This document shows, in pieces, positions 24,180-35,300 of a DNA stretch of 64,000 nt (position 1 is its first letter; each line of letters starts with the position of its first letter). Origin of the DNA: Candidula unifasciata. Lineage: Eukaryota > Mollusca > Gastropoda > Stylommatophora > Geomitridae. The position numbers were made by a program, and so were the translations under genes. The DNA lies in NCBI GenBank assembly GCA_905116865.2, contig CAJHNH020000790.1, forward strand, positions 1 to 64,000, written 5' to 3'. A model generated the notes under the pieces. It worked only from the letters and a program-made list of their open reading frames with translations, ran no database searches and was not told the origin of the DNA.

Positions 24180-24499
24180 TATACAGAATGAAAGCCTTAT
24201 CTTCTTTATCTTCTTTGCATTCACCTGCTGTAAACTGGGGAAGAATGAAAGTGTATGCAAAAGGACATAGTTACAAACTTTCATTCTCATTTTTCTTCTT
24301 CTTCACTTCCTTTTTTGACCACACTTTAGGTATTAATTGAGAATTTATAGTTCTTGCTCTTGTAGCTGCCTTGACCATAGACACATCACATTTTGTAGAG
24401 TCCCTCTTATATCTATCCATCTTGTTCTGTGTGCTTTTGGCTCTGCTTCCCTCTCTTTTTCTTGGTATATGCATGTATGGTATGGCACTACAAGACATT

Positions 24500-24785
24500 C
24501 TCTACAAGTAAAAGTACAAATTAAATTACTCTTTTCCAGGCCCTTAGGTGTATTAGGCAGGCACACAGGACTGGATCTATTTTTCACAGACCTACTGGCA
24601 CTTGTTAGGTGATGTGGTCAACATTATGCGGGCCACCTATACTTGCAAGGATTTTACCTGGTACCCGTTTAACGCTGGTTCAATCTGGGAGCCAGGGTCT
24701 TTTTTTTTTCCTGGCTCTGTCAATACCTGAATGTAACTGGATTTGCAGGTGAGTGTCTAGCCGCTACACCATGGCGCTCCCATTC
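24500..24785 (-). mobile_element. tRNA-headed SINE (second family)
   Basis: Minus-strand head GGGAGCGCCATGGTGTAGCG then GCTAGACACTC has a good pol III A-box (TGGTGTAGCGG). A degraded B-box-like segment and a GC-richer body follow to about 24,500. It is unrelated in sequence to the 5.9-kb SINE family. Confidence 0.6.
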
Positions 24786-25043
24786 TCTCCAAGTGGGTGA
24801 ATCATTTCAGTAGCTAACCTTGTATGATGCTTGATACAGTTTCTATGCCAACATTGTTTCTTATGTGACTTCAGTCATGATATGGACTCTTCTGAGCATT
24901 AACTGTAACCCCTGTGAAACAGTCAGTTACATTTGAGAGTATTCTATGTTTGTATTTAAAAAAAAAAGATCCAATTACTTTGCTTTGTTTCATTCTGTAA
25001 TAAAATTGTGAAATCTGTTGTTTATATCTTTGTTCAAATTTAC

Positions 25044-25271
25044 TATATCTAATTTTGCAGAGCCTACTACCTTGCCATCATGTAACTCCAGTGTGAAGCC
25101 AAATCCGTACCGAGAACTTGCTGATAACAGAACGCCTGTTTTGCTTGTTGTTCTTAAATCCATACTCATGGTGTATCTTGGCTCCAGAACAAAGTCAGAA
25201 CCTATCACAACAGAGAAATATGAAATGTATTTGCTTTCGGATGTGTCATGTAAGTCCATGCTGGCAAATGC
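25044..25271 (-). CDS. Laminin alpha exon, LG5 N-terminal half
   Basis: This 228-bp exon (76 codons) reads AFASMDLHDTSESKYISYF, then YTMSMDLRTTSKTGVLLSAS, then FTLELHDGKVVGSAKLDI. The stretch D-L-R-T-x-S-x-T-G-V-L-L is highly typical of laminin alpha LG5. Acceptor ATTTGTAG and donor ATA|GTAAAT leave it in phase 0, joining the 21,769 exon without a break. The frame shifted by one contains an early stop, which is why the upstream junction looks inconsistent. Confidence 0.88.
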
Positions 25272-26202
25272 CTACAAATAAAAGAGAAAATTAAACTGTA
25301 AAAGCAAGAAATGAATCTGATGTAGAATATAGTTCCCATCCAAGTATCATACATTTGCAGTTTTTAATATTTATGTGAGTTTTCATGTGTATGGGACTAA
25401 ATTTGTACATTATTGTTTAAAAACATAAACAAATCTGATGCACTGATTAAAGTATCAACATCACAACATATCAGGCATATCCATCAATGATCTATCTTTG
25501 GCAGTTAATGTCTCAATGTGTAGATGCTGTTTCAGCAGCACACTAGTTGTACACACGTCATGATCTTCTTCTCACATATTTTTTTTAAATAGCTGGAACT
25601 ACACTTAATTTCCTATTCACGCAACCTTACCGGTTTTTTTAATTTAACCTTGCATTTTTAATCAGCAGTCTTTCATGAACAGTCTTTAGAATATCTGCCC
25701 TATAAGTGAGGCTACTGCCGTCACTTCTGCAGCAAGAAAAATCCACATGTTTATTACCTCCTATTTCTGTCAGTTTCTGACAGTATACCTACGTAATTCC
25801 TTTTAATGCTGATGCTTGATATCTTATGCCACAGATGTCTATTGTAAACCTTCCTCTGTACCGACTGAGATTCAAACATGATTTATTTGGTAAATCTATC
25901 CACTGTAAGGTACATGTCTAAATTATTTATACTATCAAAGCTGTCACTCTCTGATCTGTAATCTCTCCATTCTGCTGTTTCTACTATTCTCCCAGGAAGG
26001 ATTACTTTAGGACTGTTTTGGTTTTGAAAGAACACTAAAGTGTGTACCAGTGTATGCTTCCCTAAAGCACATATGCCCTTTAATATGTTATTTTTCTATA
26101 ATAAAGATATAATAACATAAATGACTGTATTATGTAGGTATAGTCAGGCTTAGATCATTAAAGAAAATCAAAATGAACACAGCCAAGCACAAGTTCCCTT
26201 AC
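25272..26202 (-). other. Laminin intron between LG4 and LG5
   Basis: AT-rich intron without recognised repeats. If the LG4-LG5 phase problem reflects a microexon, it would have to lie here. Confidence 0.5.
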
Positions 26203-26356
26203 CAAAAGCCCCCCAAGACTCTCCATCAAAGAAGGCTCCAGGTTCCACATTCTTGTAGCAGCCACTGACATCCTGGATTACCTGGGTGTCTGTGATGTTG
26301 ATATTTCTTCCATTCACTTTCAGAGATCTGATGCACCCCCTGACGCTGTGGTTCAC
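26203..26356 (-). CDS. Laminin alpha exon, end of LG4 (one base out of phase)
   Basis: The exon reads VNHSVRGCIRSLKVNGRNIN and ends GCYKNVEPGAFFDGESWGAF. GCIRSL is the conserved LG Cys strand, and C-x(n)-G-x-(Y/F)-FDG is the typical LG4-LG5 junction. With acceptor TTTCAACAG and the good donor TTTTG|GTAAGG it is 154 bases long and ends in phase 1, but the next exon can only be read from phase 0. A C6 run on the plus strand at 26,209-26,214 lies near the end. Either one base there is extra (assembly error or polymorphism) or a tiny unseen exon intervenes. Confidence 0.83.
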
Positions 26357-26456
26357 CTGTTGAAATGTATCAGAATAAATGTCAACTGTTTTGACACGAT
26401 TAGTTTTTTTTTATTTAGTAGTTTTTATAGCAAATGATCTCAGACATGGTTAATCA

Positions 26457-27162
26457 TTAACCCTACCAGACCGCTGGCCCGATTTTCCGGGAATTTCCTA
26501 ACAAGCCACTATATCGCTGGCCCACTTTTCCGGGAATTTACGTTGTACGTGAAAAATATGCGTCACAGACTAAAAATAACCAGCCAATCGCCATCAGACT
26601 TCGTTGTTAGTCATTGCGAATGACTTCCCACGTGTGTTGAGATTTCTTTGTGTGGTGAGATGTGAAACAAATTCAGAAAATTCTCAATGAAAAGAGCGGC
26701 TTTGACAAGAAAGTGACGTAGGTCTAGGCTTTTCACAGTCCAACAGGTGATCGATACTTTGGTTTATTCAGACTGTGAATACGTTCATGAAGAATACGTT
26801 CCCAGTTGAAGTGACACAGTCAGTGAGAGCTAGAGTGAGGAGGAGAATTATCAAAATTATAGATTTAAAACTAGATCAATAGTAAGAGAAGGGGGCGTGT
26901 CCCTCAAACAGCAATATCTGGTGCTTACTTTGTGAAACAAGACTGATCCTACTAGGTGGATTGGCATACAGAGGTGGAAGATTGGCGTTAGATGAAAGGT
27001 AAACCTGTTTTGTACAATGTCTCCAAGTTTTATCTTATTCTAACCACTTGTCTGCATGTAACTAATTTTTTTTGTATATCATGTTGGCTTTTTCGTGTTA
27101 GTGCCCAGGAGCTCAGGTTATAAGGACAGTTCGGTTCAGGGCCTCAGGTCTGGTAGGGTTAA
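26457..27162 (+). mobile_element. piggyBac-like non-autonomous element with 20-bp TIRs
   Basis: TTAA at 26,457-26,460 and 27,159-27,162 bracket ends CCCTACCAGACCGCTGGCCC and, inverted, CCCTACCAGACCTGAGGCCC (17 of 20 identical). Just inside the left end, a 27-base block with GCTGGCCC-(G/A)-(C/A)TTTTCCGGGAATTT is present twice (about 26,472 and 26,516). An acidic reading (VIDTLVYSDCEYVHEEYVPS) near 26,740-26,805 may be the remnant of the transposase N-terminus. No catalytic domain is present. Confidence 0.75.
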
Positions 27163-27584
27163 AGAACAATCAATGCCTTATTCCACTGCATAAACACACC
27201 TATTCTCAGTCTCTGTCATGAAACCCAAAATATGATTCCATAATTTGTACTTTCTCTAGTTTTACACACAATTAGGTAAGTGAGCACAGTTTAAAACAGT
27301 CTTGACCTTACTGGAATTGAGCATCAGCTTCACTATTCGACCAGTGAGCGCATCCATATTTGAACAATAATGTGAATTTCCAGTTTACCCAGAGTGAAGC
27401 GAACTTGTGAACAGGCGGAGAATTATGACTTGGCAAGAGTAGTGTCATAATCTGAGATTTTCAAATGGCCGGCCACATAAAGTCCAATCTTCAAGCACAA
27501 CTTTATACCCCTATGGTATTTATAATGAAATACTGAAAAGGTATTCTCCCTTGTGGTCTCCATGGCCCCTTGGGGAAGTTGAAA

Positions 27585-27850
27585 AGGGGGGGGGGGGGGG
27601 AGAAACAATTCAACTGTCCCCTAGCAAGCGTGTTGTCACAGGTGACTAATTGAGCCTCAAGGATAAACAACACAACTGTCCCCTAGCAAGCGTGTTGTCA
27701 CAGGTGACTAATTGGGGCTGGGGGGATAAACAATTCAACTTCCCCTAGCAAGTGTGTTGTCATAGATGACTAATTGGGGGGGGGGGGGGGTGTAAACAGT
27801 TCCACTGTCCCCTAGCAAGCGTGTTGTCACAGGTGACTAATTAAGGTGTT
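27585..27850. repeat. Minisatellite, four units of about 62-67 bp, with G-runs
   Basis: The core CTGTCCCCTAGCAAGCGTG then TTGTCACAGGTGACTAATT occurs four times (starts near 27,614, 27,676, 27,738 and 27,805). Variable G-runs (13 or so at about 27,588 and 27,778) precede two units. It sits about 130 bases 3' (in gene sense) of the 27,979 laminin exon. Confidence 0.85.
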
Positions 27851-27978
27851 TACTGAAACTGGATGTGTTGAGTTAAAAGATAAGCTATTGCAGCCAAGCT
27901 ATAAATCATTATACAATGTGTCTAGCATTTTCAAGAGTAAATGCAGAAAAAAGAAGAAGTATATCAAATCCTACTCAC

Positions 27979-28134
27979 TAAAGGTATGTTGTATTCTGTA
28001 AAGTTTTCAGGCAGCTGTGGCCCTCCCAGGTGTAAAGGCAGTTCAATATCCAGTAGTTCATCAATTGAGTCACTTTTAGATGCCTCTTTGTCAAAGCTAG
28101 CAGTAAGAAGAATACCAGATTTCTCCACAAATAC
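27979..28134 (-). CDS. Laminin alpha exon, LG4 middle
   Basis: This 156-bp symmetrical exon encodes VFVEKSGILLTASFDKEASK and ends LPLHLGGPQLPENFTEYNIPL. LHLGG-x-P is the LG strand that precedes the final Cys-bearing segment. Acceptor GATTGCAG and donor TTA|GTGAGT leave phase 0 on both sides. NFT is a possible N-glycosylation site. A minisatellite with G-runs lies just downstream in the intron (27,585-27,850). Confidence 0.87.
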
Positions 28135-28239
28135 CTGCAATCATTTATCATTTAGTTAGTTCAAAATGTTTATAGTTTTGAAGGGAAAGAAATGTCAACT
28201 TTTTTCTTTAAAGAATGGGTTGAATTCAAGAGTGATGCA

Positions 28240-28520
28240 GAAGTAAGAGAAACGTCTAGGCAACCACTAATTTCAACAGTTATAAGACTGAGTAAATGGT
28301 GCTTTACTGGACATATCCTGAAAGAAACAAGCGAAGAATCACTAAACGAGGTCTAAACTGAGTAATCAAGCAGTTGAGGATGACCCCGAAAAGAAATCTT
28401 ACAACAAACCTTGATGAGAAAGGCCAAAGGTGCTGGACTAGATTCTATTTATAATATTCAACTGATTGCACAGGATAGACAGAATGGAGAAATAGACAGT
28501 GAGCCCTAACTGAAATATAA
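28240..28520 (+). pseudogene. LINE 3'-end remnant
   Basis: In broken frames the plus strand gives a (R)WCFTGHILKETSEESL stretch, then a GWTRF/QLIAQDRQNGE-like end. This corresponds to the W-x-GH-x-x-R ... AQDRxxWR tail of the LINE families in this window. Strongly decayed. Confidence 0.45.
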
Positions 28521-28839
28521 TGGCACAATAGGACAATCAAGATTAATCAAAAATGCAAACAAATCTTATGCTGGGACCAGTAGTAATTAGTTTTAGTGTG
28601 CCCCTGAAAAGTTCTGCTGTCCTTCTGAAACAGACACTTTAATAAAACAGGAATCATCTTAACATCAACATCATGCTCCTAATAATGAGAAATGGTAAAA
28701 TTGCATTTACACGTGCACTTGGAAATAATAATATAATTTTACAGATGTGACTAATGTCGAACTAGGGTTTAAAAAAAACATAAATAGAAAATGTTACTAG
28801 AGAGCTCAACAATGAAGACACACAAAAGAGAATGTTTAC

Positions 28840-29605
28840 TGCAAACTATTCAGATGTCTTTAGGATCATAACCCTATAAAACACCTTTGGTAAACTGCTG
28901 GAGATGATAGTAGCGGGTAAGCTAAAAGAATTTTTGGAACAGAGAAATCTCCTTCCATGAGGATTGGGAATTTACAGGCCAGGGAAGGACACATGCTCAA
29001 ATGCAGCCACTTTTGCCTTTGATATCTTCGATTGTTTCCAGAACACACAGGAAACAGTGGAAGCGGCACTCGATTTAGAAGACGCTTACAACAGAGTCAG
29101 ATACAGTATCTTGATAAAAGTGCTTATGGAGAAGGGAGTCTGTCCGTGGTTGGTGAATTGGATAGCAGCCGTTTTGTATACTCGCCGGGTAGCTCTTCGC
29201 CTGGGTTCATGGACCTCTGAACCATGTATTATAGCTCCAGAAATGCCACAGGGATCTGCAATTTCACCTGTACTATTCAATGTTTTTACAAGCAAAATTG
29301 CCCGCCTGGAAGCACCTGGAGTTGGCAGAATATTGACATTTGCAGATGATGTTCTTATATTTAGGAAGGGGAGAGATCGGAATCAAATAGCCCAAGAGTT
29401 ACAGGCAACAGTAGATAAGGTGATCGACTGGTGTACAGAGATGAGGGCTGTAATCAACCCAAAAAAGGCAACCGTCCTGTGGTGTTCTTTGGATAACAGG
29501 ATTGTGAGAGCTGATATTCCCAGACTCAAAAGAGACAGCAGACTGCGGTAACTGGGAATCAGATTTGACAGAAGTTTGTCTTTCAGGGATCACATAGAGG
29601 GGTTA
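28840..29605 (+). pseudogene. LINE family B reverse transcriptase fragment
   Basis: The open stretch 28,964-29,551 (195 codons) reads NAATFAFDIFDCFQNTQETV, ALDLEDAYNRVRYSIL (motif A), MPQGSAISPVLFNVFTSKIA and ILTFADDVLIF (FADD), then INPKKATVLWCSLDNR. Preceding bases encode LKEFLEQRNLLP. It stops at a sharp junction near 29,605, where minus-strand LINE B sequence begins. 5' and 3' parts of the element are missing. Confidence 0.85.
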
Positions 29606-30356
29606 TGAGTTAGATTATCTTCACAGCACTTTGGACACATCCATAGGCGCTCAGATTTCCCTCTCAACATATTCATCAGCGTTGTGCGGTTAATAGTACC
29701 AGTCCTATGTTGGTTAAAAAGACTTTGTGTGCGTCCAGTGTGCTTCTCATGCTTGGCTGTGCCGATGTTTACTCCCAATACGCGTATTCTTAGAAGTGAT
29801 GTAGACACGTTGCTTTTAAAATCCTCAGAACACCTATCTCTCTAAGGGCAATGACAATGTCTGCATGATCCATAGGCCGGCCATCCTCAATTAATGCAGC
29901 ACCTGCCAGTATACAGCTCTCTCATTACCAACAACGCCTGCAAGTCCTGGGACGAATATGAAAGTAACTGCGCACACAGGAGAATTTTGCAATGACTCAA
30001 GCCACTGTCTGTGTAGCCAGCCTGCCTCGACCAGCTGGATCATATCAAAGAATCTCTCAGCACACTCACGGGGGAATAGTCCTGTGATCCCAGCCACATG
30101 AAAGCCTGTGTCACCGTTATCACCTCCATTGTCATGCTGCTGGTGGTCAGGGAGAAGGCACCGCTGGCTTTTTTAACTGTTCTGCCTGAAGAGCTGTAAA
30201 TGCCCATGCACACTTATGTCCTCGAATAAAGGACCTGTCTGTGAAGATCACCACATCTGTCCCATCTGACTTGTCACTGATAAGCGCGCATACCTCGGCA
30301 TTGACAGCAGCTGGATTCTGCTCCCAACAATTCCTATCGAGCGTCACAAGACAGGA
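29605..30356 (-). pseudogene. LINE family B RNase H and tail, left part of split copy
   Basis: Minus-strand pieces read VIFTDRSFIRGHKCAWAF (RNase H first Asp), then a region with WLHRQWLESL and VPGLAGVVGNERA. The tail is QHRTGTINRTTLMNMLRGKS with ERLWMCPKCCEDN. It is interrupted at 30,356/30,357 by the LTR retrotransposon. Its upstream half resumes at 37,380. Confidence 0.75.
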
Positions 30357-30982
30357 TGTCGCGTGCGAATGTGCACCAGAACGCACCAGTACGGAGTGAG
30401 CAAATAAGACGTCAAAACAATACGTAACGTTGTTATGATATTGTTGTTGTCAAAAAGCAGTTGATGTTTATAGTCCGAAGGAGACGGACGTGGGAATCCT
30501 TGAGGACGCTTTACCCCGGGATCCCACGGAGCAAACGTTATATGAAGTTGAAGTTGGATCCTTGAGGACGTTTTACCCCGGGACTCCAAGACCTCAGCAG
30601 GAAGCTGGTAAACGTTACATTTTCGGCAGTATGCCGGTATACTTTCATTGCTTAATTCGGACTTGTCCGAGGACCAAGATGATTGTCATGATCTCAAGGT
30701 CGGACTGCGACCTATCGTGAGGACATATCATTACATGGATGTACGAGCGAGCTTTGGTTGAACGAGTTGATTATTACTTGCATATGTATTCTTGAAATTA
30801 ATCATTGCATTGCATTTGTCAATACACAAATGGAACTTTTAAAGAGAGTTCTTGTTCTACTACGGAAGCTTCAGCATTCATTACTCTTGGCCAGTGGCAT
30901 GTTAAGTGTTGATGCCACTTGTTAACTTCTGACACCCCTAGTCACTTTTAACACACGCCACAATGAAGCACCGCACGTAACA
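30357..30982 (+). repeat. 5' LTR
   Basis: The LTR begins TGTCGCGTGCGAATG and ends CGCACGTAACA. As read it is identical to the 3' LTR except that it lacks one A in a short A run (GGAGC here versus GGAAGC at about 36,925). The promoter of the element should lie here, but I did not identify a TATA box. Confidence 0.95.
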
Positions 30983-30983
30983 A

Positions 30984-31001
30984 TGGAGGCCAGCCTTTAA
31001 A
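30984..31001 (+). promoter_or_regulatory. Putative primer-binding site
   Basis: TGGAGGCCAGCC begins one base after the 5' LTR. A TGG start is what complementarity to the CCA end of a tRNA predicts. I did not identify the tRNA. Confidence 0.55.
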
Positions 31002-31164
31002 GAATGAGGAACCTCTCGTCACAAGTGTGATACGACATTTTGCCGCATTGTTGTGCCTCAAGTTGTACACGAAGCACATTCCAGTTGTCACAGTCTTAAC
31101 ATATCTCTAGCTGTGGATATCGTTCAATGTATCAAGTCGCCGCCGCCGCCGGTCTGTTCTAGCC

Positions 31165-31345
31165 ATCGTTGGATCTTTATCTGGACTTTATCAATCACTC
31201 TTCGTTGGATCTCTGTGCCACTCTTCGTTGGATCTTCATCGGGACCGTATCATTCTTCGTTCGTTGGATCTTCATCGGGACCGGATCACTCTTCGTTGGA
31301 TCTCCGTATCATACTTCGCTGGATCTTCATCATAATCAAGTCACC
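31165..31345 (+). repeat. Imperfect repeats in the element's 5' leader
   Basis: The block TTCGTTGGATCTTCATCGGG and shortened variants occur about six times in 180 bases (for example near 31,198, 31,221, 31,260, 31,293 and 31,316) within the roughly 730-base untranslated leader between the primer-binding site and gag. Possible roles such as packaging or transcription control are speculation. Confidence 0.75.
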
Positions 31346-31710
31346 GTTACTGACTGTGCCACTCTCCGTGGGATTGAATCGGATCAAGTCGTCCTTTTGG
31401 TTGTACATTGATCTGCTACTTGCCGTTGTACCGGTCGTTATTTTAGCGATTTTTCATCGCTAACATTGCAGTGTGTTGTTTGTACGCCACCCAATTGGTA
31501 AGTCAATTGTGGTTGTTGTGGTTTCTGTTGCGCTGACAATTTTAACTCTTTCCTCCAGAGAACCTGGTTGTCCGTGCGCAAGTGGAGAGCGAGTGGCACA
31601 TTAATTGTACGTGTGTGACAGTACGCAGTATTCGTTGTCCTGTGGCGTCACTTCACCACACACTATCATATATATCATATATTGTATATTGATTGTCATA
31701 TTAGTTAAAT

Positions 31711-32361
31711 ATGTCTACGTTTGCTGATTTTTTGGAGTTAGGTCGAAGTATAGGCCTAGAAAATGGACAACTCTTAGCTTTCGCCGAAGCCAGAATGAAA
31801 GAGTTGTCGGACAGAGATAACCAGTTACGCGATGAGAGAACAGCGGAACGCGCCTGGAAAAAAGAAATGGAGTTGGAGAAATTACGCATGGAAAAAGAAG
31901 CTGAGGCTGAGAAACTACGCTGGGAAAAAGAAGCTATGGCAGAGAGACTGCGTTTCGAAATGGAGACTAATTTGGAAAGGTTACGTTTGGAGAACGAATT
32001 AGAACTAGCGCGTATAGATAGAGACAAGGTTGTTGCTGTGTCAGAATCAGAGAGCCGTCGTCTTGTGACTAGTAGCCGTTCGGGTTCTGAACAAGGGGCA
32101 TGTGTATACATACCCAAATTACCGTTTCTTACACCTACAGAAGATCTTCATAATTTTTTGGATCGCTTCTCGTTAGCGATGAATACAGCTAAGATACCAG
32201 AGGAACAATGGGTATCACGTTTAAGGGATTTGCTAACGGGACCAGTTTTGAACACGTTCACGAACTTATCAGAAGACGAACGCGCGTCGTTCGAAATAGT
32301 CAAACAAAAAACTGTTGGCGTCGAAGTGCATGACCGAAGAAGGTTACCGTGTGCAGTTTAA
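31711..32361 (+). CDS. gag: Gag N-terminal part, coiled coil and start of capsid-like region
   Basis: 216 codons starting at the first ATG after the leader (MSTFADFLELGRS). Residues about 22-108 form a long, highly charged coiled coil with repeated EKLRxEKEAxAERLR-type units. Residues about 132-200 (YIPKLPFLTPTEDLHNFL, then EEQWVSRLRDLLTGP) look like the beginning of a retroelement capsid. The frame is lost at an A6 run (32,306-32,311). The last ~17 codons are out-of-frame noise, and the capsid continues in the next frame from about 32,312. Confidence 0.85.
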   Translation: MSTFADFLELGRSIGLENGQLLAFAEARMKELSDRDNQLRDERTAERAWKKEMELEKLRMEKEAEAEKLRWEKEAMAERLRFEMETNLERLRLENELELARIDRDKVVAVSESESRRLVTSSRSGSEQGACVYIPKLPFLTPTEDLHNFLDRFSLAMNTAKIPEEQWVSRLRDLLTGPVLNTFTNLSEDERASFEIVKQKTVGVEVHDRRRLPCAV

Positions 32362-35300
32362 ATCTGTTGTGCCATCCGTCGATGGAAGTTTCGCTGATTT
32401 TGTGGCCCGCGTTAGAACGTTGTTTACGCGTTGGGTGACATTGGCAGATGTTAAAAACTCTTATGATAAGTTGGCTGATCTCATTATTCGAGATAAAATT
32501 TTGTCTTCATGTAGTTCGGAGATGTTCTCATTTTTTCAAGAAAGGAAACCGAAGTCAGTTGAGGAGATGACAACATTGGGAGAACAGTATGTCACTGCAC
32601 ATCCTGGTAAACCATTACACAACCCCAGGTTCGAGGACATACTCCCAGCTGCATCCAGTATTAGGGTGCATCACAACGCCTCGTCAAATCGGCCCGGGTG
32701 GAACAAATGCCATAATAGGCAGGGGCGCTATCGCAGCCACAGCGAACAGAGACAACCACCCCATAGAGATCAAACGTCCAAAAAGCAGGGTGAACATTAT
32801 CAACCCCGTTCATCTGCTTGTTCAATCTGTCTTTCGTGGAGACACAAAACTCCCGATTGTCCCCACAAGCGACACAGGAAAGATGATGATGATGGTCCAT
32901 CATCACGAGGTAGGTTTCAACGCAACACAGGTCCTTTAAGGTGCTATGTATGCCGTGGTTTCCATAAACGTTCTGAGTGCCCAAGGGTTGTGAACAGTCA
33001 TGCTAATTCCGCGCAAACAGTAAACGCAGCGATGTCACAAAAAGTGACAAATTTAGCGGACGGTCAGGTTCGAATCGAACCCGAAATTGTTTACCCAGCG
33101 TTGTCTGCTGTACCACTGGAGGCTGGTTTGCCTTTGCATAATGGTTATGTTGGAAACATAAAATCTAAAGTATTACGCGACACGGGCGCCAATGTTATAG
33201 GAGTGGCTAGATACCTAATCCCCAAATCAGCATACTTAGGTCGGTATTGCAAGTGTCGTACTTTTGGTGGTCGTTTAGAAAGATTTCCTTTAGCAAAAGT
33301 CTATTTAAATAACCCGTATTTTCAAGGGGTTGCCGAAGTGTGTGTTTTGGAGAGACCGTCAGCAGACGTACTCCTTGGATCAGTTCCAGGAGCAAAGATG
33401 CCCTCGCGTGAGGAAATCGAACGCTGGTATAATGAAAATGAGGGTGTGACTGAAGCTAATGCTGCAGTTACACGTGCTCAACAGAGAGTAAGTAACGAGG
33501 AAGCTACACCTCCGTTACAGTCAGCTACTTCGAACGAAAACCAAATAGCTATCACATGTGGGATAGCTAGCGAAGAAGCAGTAAAGAATGAACCAGAACG
33601 ACCAAAAGTGCTTGGAAACGAACCACACGCACCGAAAACAAACAGTTTTGCGATACAACAACGGGCGGATCCTACCCTCACTAAATGCTTTTCTAGGGCA
33701 GAAGTAACCGGTGTTAGAACATGTAAGCAAGGTACATGGCATTTTTATGTGAAGAATGGAATTTTAATGAGATATTTTAAATCACCTGTTATGCAATGTA
33801 AACAATTAGTCGTTCCTTTATGTTATAGAACCGATGTTCTGAGAGTTGCACATGACACACCTTTTGCTGCACATTTAGGTATAGGTAAAACACAGAAAAG
33901 AGTTCTTGCACAATTCTATTGGCCTGGTTGTTCCACAGATATTAGGAAATACTGTAGGTCATGTAAAGACTGTCAAATGATGGCGAGAAAGGATGCATCT
34001 CAGAAACCTCCCATTCAAAGGGTCTATCTTCCATGTCGTCCTTTCGAAAAAGTTGCTGTCGATCTTGTGGGTCCGCTACCGGTTGTTTCACAAAGAGGAT
34101 TTAGATACATTTTAACATTTGTAGACATGGCATCACGTTGGGTTGAAGCAGTACCGTTACGTCATATCACTACTGAGTCAGTAGCAGAAGCATTGATGCT
34201 TATATTCTCTAGAGTAGGCTTTCCTGAAACAATCCTATCAGATCACGGATCACAATTTATTTCAGAAGCAATGCGCTCTTTTGACAAATTACTTGCCATC
34301 TCTCACGTTTTTTCTGCAAGATATCACCCACAATCAAATGGGCTAGTAGAAAATTTAAATGGGAAAATAAAGGCTATGCTAGCCAAAGTTACTAATCAAT
34401 TTCCAGCAGACTGGGACAAATACCTTCCTGCTGTTTTGTTCGCCTATCGTGAGGTGCCCCAGAGCAGTACAGGTTTCTCACCTTTCGAACTTATATATGG
34501 TGCTAATCCCAGAGGTCCACTGTCGCTGTTAAAGGACATATGGATCGGTAAAGGCGATCAAGAAGCGCCTCAAACATATATTAAATTCGTGACGGAGTTA
34601 CGTAACAAGATAATCACAGGTTGTCAAGTTGCACGGGACAACTTGGAAAATACTGGTACTCATCAAAGAGAATACGTTAACCGTAACCGGAGACTAATCA
34701 CTCTCCAGCCTAATGATGATGTATTGATATTTCTGCAAGATAATAATAATTGTTTATTAGCCAAATGGCAGGGTCCTTTTAAAGTTATTAAGAAAATTTC
34801 AGATGTGGACTATCTTATTGATGTCAGAGGACATCATAAAGTATATAATCTAAACATGCTTAAAGAGTTTAAGTCTCGCCCTGGTGTTTTGTCTGAAGTG
34901 TTAGAAGCAGCTGAGGCACCCGACAATAATTTGCAAGAAGAAGAAATGGAGGCAGCATTCTGCCACGTCATTGACGAAGAGAGCAATGATGTCGAGGTGG
35001 ACACTGCTCATCAATTGTCTCTACCCGAACTGGTACCCAGAGAAACATGGAGAGACGTGGAAGTCGCGCCCTCGGTTCCACCAGATATGGTGCGTCGTAT
35101 AAAGCGTATTTTGGCTACATTCGACAAAACATTATCGGACATACCGGGTAGAACGACAGAAGCAGTGCATTCCATTGAATTAATAGATCATAAACCCATC
35201 AAAATGAAACCATATGTTATACCTTTTCATTATCGGGATGCAGTAGATAAGGAAATCGATAACATGATTAAGTGGGGTATAATAGAACCGTCGACATCAC

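Noticed and set aside
25018..25281. Plus-strand ORF of 87 codons
   Set aside because: Antisense shadow of the LG5 exon of laminin.
31053..31463. 136-codon ORF in the retroelement leader
   Set aside because: Built on the leader repeats, with low-complexity SSSGP/HSS content; gag starts later at 31,711.
32661..32984. Minus-strand ORF inside gag/pol
   Set aside because: Shadow of the zinc-knuckle region; no motif.
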